The translations under genes and the position numbers were made by a program. From Actinomycetes bacterium (GTDB lineage Bacteria; Actinomycetota; Acidimicrobiia; Acidimicrobiales; Palsa-688), in NCBI GenBank assembly GCA_021846485.1, contig JAJZWW010000098.1, forward strand, positions 1 through 9,184: a DNA stretch of 9,184 nucleotides. The letters run 5' to 3'. Below the pieces are notes generated by a model. It searched no databases, was not told the DNA's origin, and was given only the letters and a program-made list of their open reading frames with translations. This document shows positions 1-5,369 of the stretch, one piece after another. How positions within the stretch are numbered: the first letter of the stretch is position 1; each line of letters begins with the position of its first letter.

Positions 1-40
1 CGGGGGAGCGGGTGGCGGGTCCGGGGCGGGGGAGGGCGGC

Positions 41-75
41 GTGCGGCGTGCGGCGTGCGGCGTGCGGCGTGCGGC
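41..75. repeat. Heptamer tandem repeat, five perfect GTGCGGC copies
   Basis: Five exact head-to-tail copies of GTGCGGC occupy 41-47, 48-54, 55-61, 62-68 and 69-75. Partial units flank them (GCGGC before, GGCGG after). The 7-bp period is not a multiple of three, so changes in copy number would shift any reading frame; this supports a non-coding location. Such short tandem arrays are typical slipped-strand length polymorphisms. Confidence 0.9.
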
Positions 76-119
76 GGCGGCCCCCGGCAGCCCTCGGGGT
101 GCGCGCTCCTCGGGTGACG

Positions 120-149
120 TTGTCCTCGTCAGTTGGGGTGCCATAGGCT
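120..149 (+). promoter_or_regulatory. Candidate promoter for ctaB
   Basis: A TTGTCC (120-125) and a TAGGCT (144-149) are separated by 18 bases, which fits an actinobacterial housekeeping sigma factor promoter (-35 TTGACA-like, -10 TANNNT). Transcription would begin near 156 and leave an untranslated leader of roughly 48 bases before the TTG start at 204. In DNA this GC-rich a TANNNT is informative, but no second line of evidence supports the call. Confidence 0.35.
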
Positions 150-203
150 CGGCTTCGTGCTCTCCAAGTGTCCTGAGCGGCCTGGCACCGGCGCTGGCCC
201 GCT

Positions 204-1112
204 TTGACCAGCCTCAGCCTGGCGCGGATCGACGCGACTCGCTCCCTGCGTCAGCGTCTCGCCGGGTTCGTGGCGCTGACCAAGCCCCGGATCGTCGAGC
301 TCCTGCTGGTCACGACGCTGCCGACGATGATCGTCGCCGCCCACGGCCTGCCGCCGGCCGGGCTCGTGCTCGCCACCCTGGCCGGGGGGACGCTGGCCGC
401 CGGTGGCGCCAACGCGATCAACATGTTCATCGATCGGGACATCGACGCGGTCATGCAGCGCACGGCGCAGCGTCCGCTGGTCACCGGGGTGGTCGGGCCC
501 CGCGAGGCGCTGGCGTTCGCGGTCGGCCTGGAGGTCGCCGCCTTCGCCGTCCTGTGGGGCCTCGTCGACCTCCTCTCGGCGGTCCTCGCCCTCGGCGCGA
601 CGCTCTTCTACGTCTTCGTCTACACCCTCTGGCTGAAACGTACCTCGGTGCAGAACATCGTGATCGGCGGGGCGGCAGGAGCGGTCCCCGTGCTCGTGGG
701 GTGGGCCGCGGTCCGCGACTCGATCGGGCTGGCCCCGATGCTGTTGTTCGCCCTGATCTTCGTCTGGACGCCCCCGCATTTCTGGGCGCTCGCCTTTCGC
801 TACCGCGACGACTACCGGTCGGTGGACGTGCCGATGATGCCTGCGGTGGCCCCGCTCGACCGGGTGGCCCGCCGGATCTTCGCCTATTCGCTGGCCGTGG
901 TGGCGGTGTCGCTCGGCTTCGGCTGGGCGGCCGGGACCGGGATCGTCTACTGGGTGGCGGCGGCGGGGACGGGAGCGGTCTTCGTGGCCCTGGCCGGCCG
1001 CCTGCTGGCCCGGCCCGACGAGGCCCGCGCGATGCGGCTGTTCCACTGGTCGATCACCTACGTGACCCTGCTGTTCGCGGCCATGGCCGTTGACCAGTTG
1101 GTCCGCCTGTGA
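204..1112 (+). CDS. ctaB: Heme o synthase (protoheme IX farnesyltransferase)
   Basis: This integral membrane prenyltransferase of the UbiA superfamily transfers a farnesyl group from farnesyl diphosphate to the vinyl group of heme b. The heme o product is the precursor of heme a in aa3-type cytochrome oxidases. The 302 residues match the usual family length. The first Asp-rich prenyl-diphosphate site is at residues 70-91 (NAINMFIDRDID, then RTAQRP). The second conserved loop is TPPHFWALAFRYRDDY at 189-204. Hydrophobic stretches throughout fit the expected seven to nine membrane helices. The start is a TTG with no strong ribosome binding site; it gives the N-terminus normal for the family, with ALTKPR at 24-29. 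No ctaA (heme a synthase) is visible, so the next pathway enzyme must lie outside the window. It converges on the ABC exporter genes. Confidence 0.95.
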   Translation: MTSLSLARIDATRSLRQRLAGFVALTKPRIVELLLVTTLPTMIVAAHGLPPAGLVLATLAGGTLAAGGANAINMFIDRDIDAVMQRTAQRPLVTGVVGPREALAFAVGLEVAAFAVLWGLVDLLSAVLALGATLFYVFVYTLWLKRTSVQNIVIGGAAGAVPVLVGWAAVRDSIGLAPMLLFALIFVWTPPHFWALAFRYRDDYRSVDVPMMPAVAPLDRVARRIFAYSLAVVAVSLGFGWAAGTGIVYWVAAAGTGAVFVALAGRLLARPDEARAMRLFHWSITYVTLLFAAMAVDQLVRL

Positions 1113-1155
1113 GCAGCTGAGCGACCCGCCCGGTCGGGGGGGACGGTACGGAAAA

Positions 1156-1245
1156 GGAGCTTGCCTGCTGGGTTCCACTCCACCAGCCCTCACCTCGGGG
1201 TTTGGGGGGTTTGGGTGCGAGATGGTCCAGCAGGCAAGTTGCTCC
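1156..1245 (-). terminator. Long-loop inverted repeat, probable terminator of the exporter operon
   Basis: CTTGCCTGCTGG at 1160-1171 is an exact reverse complement of CCAGCAGGCAAG at 1227-1238. GGAG (1156-1159) pairs with CTCC (1242-1245) across a three-base bulge (TTG, 1239-1241). The result is a 16-bp stem around a 55-base loop. Read on the minus strand, the structure begins 15 bases past the permease stop and is followed by TTTT (complement of 1152-1155), as expected of an intrinsic terminator. On the plus strand no T-run follows. The loop is much longer than in ordinary terminators, so it could also be a small mobile or regulatory element. Confidence 0.55.
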
Positions 1246-1259
1246 TCGGTAGGTCCGGT

Positions 1260-2060
1260 TCACTCCCAGCGGAACGTGAAGGCGGCCACTACGGGTGCGA
1301 GCACCGCCCAGCCGGCCAGCACCGCCCAGGACTCCACCCCGCCCCCGGGACCGCCGCCGGTGAGGCTGGCGTGGAGCGCACCGGAGAGGGCGGCGGAGGG
1401 CAGGGCGCGCGCCACGTCGGCGAGCGCGCCGGGAAGGTGGGACAGGGGAAAGACCATGCCGCCGACGAGGAGCAGGATCAGGTAGAGGCCGTTGGCCGCG
1501 GCGAGGGTCACCTCGGCGCGCAGCGTGCCGGCCATGGTCAACCCGATCCCGGAGAACGCGGCGGTGGCCAGGAGCACTGCACCGAGCGCGGCGGCGGGGT
1601 CCCCTCCGGGGCGCCAGCCGAGGGCCAGGGCTACGCCGCTCAGCACCGCCACCTGGAGGACCTCCACCGCGAGCACCGCCAGGGTCTTTGCGGCGAGGAG
1701 CGTGGGGCGTCCGAGAGGGGTGGACCCGAGGCGCTTGAGCACCAGGTACTGGCGTTCGAAGCCGGTCGCGATCCCGAGGCTCACCATCGCGGTGGACATC
1801 ACCGCCAGGGCGAGGATCCCCGGCGCGAGGAACTGCACCGGGCGTCGCACCCCGGCGGGGAGCGGGAGGACGTGCACCACCGAGAAGAACACCAGCAGCC
1901 CGACGGGGATCGCCAGGGTCAGGAGCACCGATTCCCCGCGGCGGAGGGTGAGGCGCGCCTCGGCGGCGGTCTGCGCGGCGAGCGCCCTGGTCAGCTGGCG
2001 CGCTGCCGATGGCGGGGTGGCGCCCGGCTGTCGCGCGGACGCGGCCGGCGAGCTGCTCAC
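1260..2060 (-). CDS. ABC-2 type exporter permease
   Basis: This is the membrane subunit of an ABC exporter, predicted to sit in the cytoplasmic membrane and pair with the ATPase encoded just upstream. The 266 residues start with a polar Ala/Ser/Pro-rich tail (1-30). About six hydrophobic segments follow, near 45-65, 77-100, 125-148, 158-180, 188-208 and 245-262, the normal ABC-2 layout. The cytoplasmic loop FERQYLVLKRLGSTPLGR (101-118) resembles the ATPase-coupling loop of DrrB-like permeases. The start is GTG at 2058-2060, overlapping the ATPase stop as GTGA; this implies translational coupling and argues against the longer open frame that continues upstream. Substrate unknown. In mycobacteria, ABC transporter genes of this kind also lie near ctaB, from memory. 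Confidence 0.85.
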   Translation of the reverse strand: MSSSPAASARQPGATPPSAARQLTRALAAQTAAEARLTLRRGESVLLTLAIPVGLLVFFSVVHVLPLPAGVRRPVQFLAPGILALAVMSTAMVSLGIATGFERQYLVLKRLGSTPLGRPTLLAAKTLAVLAVEVLQVAVLSGVALALGWRPGGDPAAALGAVLLATAAFSGIGLTMAGTLRAEVTLAAANGLYLILLLVGGMVFPLSHLPGALADVARALPSAALSGALHASLTGGGPGGGVESWAVLAGWAVLAPVVAAFTFRWE

Positions 2061-2983
2061 CGCTGGCCCCCGTCGCCCGCTCCGCCTGTCGCGGTCAACC
2101 GCAGGAACACGTCCTCCAGGCGCTCCCGACCGGCTCGCAGGTCGGCGAGGGGCAGGTCCCGCTCGGCCAGCCAGGCGGTGAGGGCAGCGACGGTCGCCGG
2201 CGAGGCAGCCGCGCCGACCTCGTACTCGCCGGGGTCGACCTCGTTCACCGGTGCCCCCAGCCGGGCGGCCAGCCCGGCGACGTCGATGCCCGCGGGAGCC
2301 CCGAAGCGGATCGAGCGGCCGGCGCCGCGGGTGACCAGTTCGGCGGGGGTCCCGTCGGCGACGACCCGGCCACGGTCGACGATGACCACCCGGTCGGCGA
2401 GGCGCTCGACCTCCTCGAGCTGGTGGGTGGTGAGCACCACGCACACCCCCTCGTCGCGCAGTTCGGCGATCACCGACCGGATGACCTGCCGTCCCTTCAC
2501 GTCCACCCCGGCGGTGGGCTCGTCGAGGAACACCACCTCCGGGCGGCCGACGAGCGCCAGTGCCAGCGACAGCCGTTGCTGCTCGCCTCCCGACAGCCGG
2601 CGCCACGGGGTGCGGGTCACCGCGGAGAGCCCGACGCGCTCGAGCAGGCCGGCGGGGTCGAGCGGCCGGGGGTAGAAGGCCGCCCAGAGCGACAGCGCCT
2701 CGGCCGGGCCCATCCCCGGGTAGACCCCGCCGCGCTGCAGCATGACCCCGACCCTCCGGGTGAGCGCCGCGTGGTCACGTGCCGGGTCGAGCCCGAGGAC
2801 CGCCACCTTCCCGCCGGCCCGCCGCCGGTACCCCTCCAGGGTCTCGACGGTGCTGGTCTTGCCGGCGCCGTTGGGCCCGAGCAGGGCGAGGATCCGGCCG
2901 GCCTCGGCCCGGAGGTCGAGGCGGTCCACCGCGACGAGGTCGCCGTAGCGCACCGTGAGACCCTCTACCTCGATGGCCGGCAT
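2057..2983 (-). CDS. ABC exporter ATP-binding subunit
   Basis: This cytoplasmic ATPase powers the adjacent ABC-2 permease. The motifs appear in order: Walker A GPNGAGKT (36-43), Q-loop around Q83, signature LSGGEQQR (130-137), Walker B VVFLDEP (150-156) with catalytic Glu155, D-loop AGVD (158-161) and switch His187 (TTHQ). Residues 220-308 form a C-terminal extension ending in LEDVFLRLT (289-297), as in DrrA/CcmA-type exporter ATPases. The length of 308 residues is normal for that class. The start is ATG (2981-2983). It diverges from the phosphatase gene across 67 bases and is the first gene of a two-gene operon. The substrate (drug, lipid, heme-related or other) cannot be read from the sequence. 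Confidence 0.93.
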   Translation of the reverse strand: MPAIEVEGLTVRYGDLVAVDRLDLRAEAGRILALLGPNGAGKTSTVETLEGYRRRAGGKVAVLGLDPARDHAALTRRVGVMLQRGGVYPGMGPAEALSLWAAFYPRPLDPAGLLERVGLSAVTRTPWRRLSGGEQQRLSLALALVGRPEVVFLDEPTAGVDVKGRQVIRSVIAELRDEGVCVVLTTHQLEEVERLADRVVIVDRGRVVADGTPAELVTRGAGRSIRFGAPAGIDVAGLAARLGAPVNEVDPGEYEVGAAASPATVAALTAWLAERDLPLADLRAGRERLEDVFLRLTATGGAGDGGQR

Positions 2984-2992
2984 AGCCCTGCG

Positions 2993-2998
2993 AACCTA
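2993..2998 (-). promoter_or_regulatory. Candidate -10 element of the exporter operon
   Basis: Read on the minus strand, TAGGTT (complement of 2993-2998) lies nine bases before the ATG of the ATPase gene. That would place the transcript start at or within a few bases of the start codon, so the message may be leaderless or nearly so. I find no clear -35 hexamer. The same short divergent gap must also hold the signals for the phosphatase gene on the other strand. Confidence 0.3.
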
Positions 2999-3050
2999 CC
3001 GCCGACACCATCCCGGGTGCCCTTCGCCCGGTTCCGGGAAAGATGTCGTC

Positions 3051-3638
3051 GTGAGCGATTCCCGGCCTTCGGTCGTACTGGTCCGTCACGGGGAGACCAA
3101 GTGGAGCCGCACCGGCCGTCACACCGGCCGCACCGACGTCGGGCTGACTGCCGAAGGCGAGGTCCAGGTCAAGGCGCTCCGGGGACTGCTCGCGGACTTC
3201 CGGCCGGCCCTGGTGCTCTCCAGCCCGAGGACCCGCGCGCTGCGTACCGCGGAGCTCGCCGGGCTCACCCCCTACCAGGTCGACGAGGACCTCCAGGAGT
3301 GGGACTACGGGGACTTCGAGGGGCTGACCACCGCCGAGATCCGCCGGGTGGTGCCGGGCTGGACCGTCTGGTCGGGCCCGTGGCCCGGCGGGGAGACCGC
3401 CGGGCAGGTGGCGGCGCGCGCCGACCGGGTGGTGCGCCGGGTCCTTGGGGAACCAGACGGCTCCACCGTGGTGCTGGTCGCCCACGGTCACCTGCTGCGG
3501 GTGCTCGCCGCTCGCTGGATCGGAGAGCCGGCCCGCTCCGGGAGGCTGCTCGCCCTCGGCACCGCGGCGGTGTGCGAGCTGGGTTGGGAGCACGAGGAGC
3601 GGGTCCTGCGCCGCTGGCACCTGATCCCCGAGACCTGA
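3051..3638 (+). CDS. Histidine phosphatase, Gpm2-like
   Basis: This is a phosphatase of the histidine phosphatase (phosphoglycerate-mutase-like) superfamily; the reaction passes through a phosphohistidine. The 195 residues show the RHGET motif with Arg12 and nucleophile His13, SSPR with Arg60, the acid/base Glu83 in EWDYGDFEGLT, and the second His145 in VAHGH. The spacing and the GRHTGRTDVGLT segment recall mycobacterial Rv3214 (Gpm2), described as an acid phosphatase rather than a mutase; this comparison is from memory. The GTG start at 3051 has GGGAAAG (3036-3042) eight bases upstream; an in-frame start at 2955 would overlap the divergent ATPase gene. The substrate is unproven. Its position just before the ligase/ComA-like cluster makes a phosphorylated pathway intermediate possible, but it could be independent. 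Confidence 0.87.
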   Translation: MSDSRPSVVLVRHGETKWSRTGRHTGRTDVGLTAEGEVQVKALRGLLADFRPALVLSSPRTRALRTAELAGLTPYQVDEDLQEWDYGDFEGLTTAEIRRVVPGWTVWSGPWPGGETAGQVAARADRVVRRVLGEPDGSTVVLVAHGHLLRVLAARWIGEPARSGRLLALGTAAVCELGWEHEERVLRRWHLIPET

Positions 3639-3672
3639 GGTCCCGCCCGTCCCCGGGGGGCTCGCGACGGCT

Positions 3673-3712
3673 TCTCAGCAAGTCTTCAGCCCTCCCTCCG
3701 GTGCTTCGCAGC
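3673..3712 (+). promoter_or_regulatory. Phased direct repeats, possible response-regulator site
   Basis: TCTCAGC (3673-3679), CTTCAGC (3684-3690) and TCGCAGC (3706-3712) are related 7-mers whose starts lie 11 and 22 bases apart, so they fall on one face of the helix. A 7-base half-site with a 4-base spacer is the layout bound by OmpR/PhoB-family regulators such as mycobacterial PhoP. The fourth expected position (3695) does not match. The site lies in the 192-base gap before the ligase gene, which is its most likely target. Confidence 0.3.
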
Positions 3713-3816
3713 TTCGCGGGCACAGTGGGAAGGTGACCCGAGACGACCTGCGGTGCTCGCCGCCCCTTCCGAGGCCGGGGTCGGCGGCCCGATCCCGCCT
3801 CCGACCGGCCGGCACT

Positions 3817-3822
3817 TAGGGT
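3817..3822 (+). promoter_or_regulatory. Candidate -10 / start signal for the ligase gene
   Basis: TAGGGT lies eight bases before the ATG at 3831. It matches the TANNNT form of actinobacterial -10 elements and would give a leaderless or very short leader. The AGGG inside it could instead be a weak ribosome binding site at a spacing of nine. The sequence cannot decide between these. Upstream of it, 3639-3816 holds the phased repeats described separately and no supported gene. Confidence 0.3.
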
Positions 3823-3830
3823 TGGCGTGA

Positions 3831-5369
3831 ATGCGATCCGAACGACCCGGCGTTGCGGGCCTCGTCGCCGCCCGCCGAGGGCAGGACGACGTCGCCCTGG
3901 TGGAGGGGGCGTCGGGCCGCGCGCTGCGGTGGTCCGACGTCGCCGAGCGTGCCGCCCGCTGGCAGGCTGCGGTCGACGACGGCGTGCTCCCGGCCGGCGG
4001 TCGGGTCGGGCTGCGCGTCGCCGACCCCCTGGAGATGGGGGCGGGCTACCTGGCGGCGGTCGCCGCCGGCCTCGCCGTCGCTCCCCTGGACCCGAGCGCC
4101 CCCCTGCCCGAGCTGTGCGCCGCGGCGGACGACCTGGGGCTGGGGGCGGTGGTGGGGGGACCCGAGGAGATCGAGCCTGCCGCCGGCGCCCTTGCCGGAG
4201 CGGGGGTTGGCGCCTGGTCGAGCGAGGACGGCGGCGTGCACCGCCTCGGCCCCCCTGGTCGGCCCGGTGCGCCCGGTCGGGGTGCGGCCTTGGTCCTCGC
4301 CAGCTCCGGGACGACCGGCCGACCCAAGCTGATCCCGCTCACCGAGGCGCAGCTGCTGCACACCGCCCGTGGCGTGGTCGACCACCACGGCCTCACCCCG
4401 CGGGACCGAGGTTACAGCCCGCTGCCGTTGTTCCACATCAACGGGCTGGTCGTCGGGGTTCTCGCCTCGCTGGTCGGCGGGTACCCGCTGGTGGTGGACC
4501 GGCGCTTCTCAGCCTCAGGGTTCTGGGAGGTCGTCGGGCGCCACGAGGTCACCTGGGTCAACCTCGTGCCGGCGATCATCTCGGTCCTCGCCGACGCCGA
4601 CCCCCCGGCGGAGGAGGTCGCCCGGAGGGTCGCCTTCGCCCGCTCCGCGTCGGCGCCTCTGCCGGTGGCCACCCTGGAGGGCTTCGAGGCCGCTACCGGC
4701 ATCCCGGTCGTGGAGACCTACGGCATGACCGAGGCCGCGAGCCAGGTCACCGCCAACCCCCGGCCGCCGGGGCGCCGCCGACCCGGTTCGGTCGGCTTGC
4801 CGGTCGGCCTCGACCTGCGGGTCGTCGACGGGGACCGCCGGCCGCCGCCGGCGGGAGAGGTGGGAGAGGTCGAGATCCGGGGCGACAGCGTCGTCGGGTC
4901 CTACTGGGAGCCGGCCGGCTCGGGCGGCGGCGACCGCCCGGCGCGCCACGCTGACGGGTGGCTGCCGACCGGCGACCTCGGGTACCTCGACCCCGACGGC
5001 TACTTGTACCTGGTCGGGCGGGCTGACGACGTCATCAACCGAGGCGGGGAGAAGGTCTATCCGCGCGAGATCGAAGAGGTCCTGCTGGCCGACCCGGACG
5101 TCGCCGTCGCCGCGGTCGTCGGCCGTCCCCACCCGGTGGTGGGCGAGGAGCCGGTCGCCTTCGTCCTGCCTCGGGCCGGCCACCCAGTGGACCACGACGC
5201 GCTACGGGCGGCCCTCGCGGAGCGCTGCGAGTCCCGCCTCGGCCGCTTCCGCCGGCCGGCGGAGATCTTCGTCGCCTCGTCGCTCCCCCAGGGGGCCAAC
5301 GGCAAGATCCGCCACGCCGAGCTGCGTCGCCAGCTCGCCCGGACGTCCTCGGGGGGGACCCGGGGTTGA
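3831..5369 (+). CDS. Acyl-CoA synthetase, oxalate-CoA-ligase-like (ANL superfamily)
   Basis: This adenylate-forming enzyme activates a carboxylic acid with ATP to an acyl-adenylate and usually passes it to CoA. All core motifs are present in 512 residues: phosphate loop ASSGTTGRPK (157-166), PLPLFHINGL (197-206), YGMTE (297-301), TGDLG (380-384), the hinge region GRADDVINRGGEKVYPREIE (396-415), and catalytic Lys492 in NGKIR. The wording around PLFHINGL, RFSASGFW and RSASAPLP is closer to oxalate-CoA ligases (Pcs60/AAE3, mycobacterial FadD7) than to long-chain fatty acid ligases, so a small polar acid is a reasonable substrate; this is from memory of the families. The phosphate loop is followed by Leu167 where Gly is usual. 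The stop overlaps the acyltransferase start by four bases, which indicates co-translation. No membrane segment is seen. Confidence 0.88.
   Translation: MRSERPGVAGLVAARRGQDDVALVEGASGRALRWSDVAERAARWQAAVDDGVLPAGGRVGLRVADPLEMGAGYLAAVAAGLAVAPLDPSAPLPELCAAADDLGLGAVVGGPEEIEPAAGALAGAGVGAWSSEDGGVHRLGPPGRPGAPGRGAALVLASSGTTGRPKLIPLTEAQLLHTARGVVDHHGLTPRDRGYSPLPLFHINGLVVGVLASLVGGYPLVVDRRFSASGFWEVVGRHEVTWVNLVPAIISVLADADPPAEEVARRVAFARSASAPLPVATLEGFEAATGIPVVETYGMTEAASQVTANPRPPGRRRPGSVGLPVGLDLRVVDGDRRPPPAGEVGEVEIRGDSVVGSYWEPAGSGGGDRPARHADGWLPTGDLGYLDPDGYLYLVGRADDVINRGGEKVYPREIEEVLLADPDVAVAAVVGRPHPVVGEEPVAFVLPRAGHPVDHDALRAALAERCESRLGRFRRPAEIFVASSLPQGANGKIRHAELRRQLARTSSGGTRG

Larger units (their letters stand above)
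1..203. other. Non-coding leader upstream of ctaB
   Basis: I see no credible gene here on either strand. The open frames that cross it run on antisense to, or out of frame with, ctaB and have no family resemblance. From left to right it holds a cluster of G-tracts (2-36), a 7-bp tandem repeat (41-75), and a less biased stretch (about 115-200) that carries a candidate promoter for ctaB. The extreme G skew of the first 80 bases is unlike the coding DNA to the right. An upstream gene may end or begin to the left of the window. Confidence 0.6.

Noticed and set aside
41..75. CRISPR array
   Set aside because: The 7-bp units have no spacers; it is a simple tandem repeat.
129..1193. Long open frame antisense to ctaB
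   Set aside because: It is a by-product of high GC at third positions; its translation is Arg/Gly/Pro/His-rich with no family resemblance, while ctaB on the other strand is certain.
1144..1251. Insertion sequence or MITE with target duplication
   Set aside because: The CGGTA copies do not both abut the arms and no second copy is visible here; kept only as an alternative to a terminator.
2061..2606. Upstream in-frame extension of the permease
   Set aside because: The frame stays open to 2606, but the added protein overlaps the ATPase gene and is Arg/Gly-rich; the GTGA junction at 2057-2060 marks the real start.
2955..3050. Longer N-terminus for the Gpm2-like phosphatase
   Set aside because: It would overlap the divergent ATPase start and adds 32 residues with no family match before the catalytic RHG motif.
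3043..3054. ATG TCG TCG TGA micro-frame whose stop overlaps the phosphatase GTG
   Set aside because: A three-codon frame is expected by chance and nothing else supports translation of it.
1161..3736. Long plus-strand open frames across the ABC exporter genes
   Set aside because: They are antisense to two well-recognised genes and give low-complexity translations.
3733..3819. 28-codon GTG frame between the first phosphatase and the ligase
   Set aside because: The translation is Arg/Pro-rich with no membrane or domain signal. A CACAGT sits at leaderless distance, but it is a poor -10 element.
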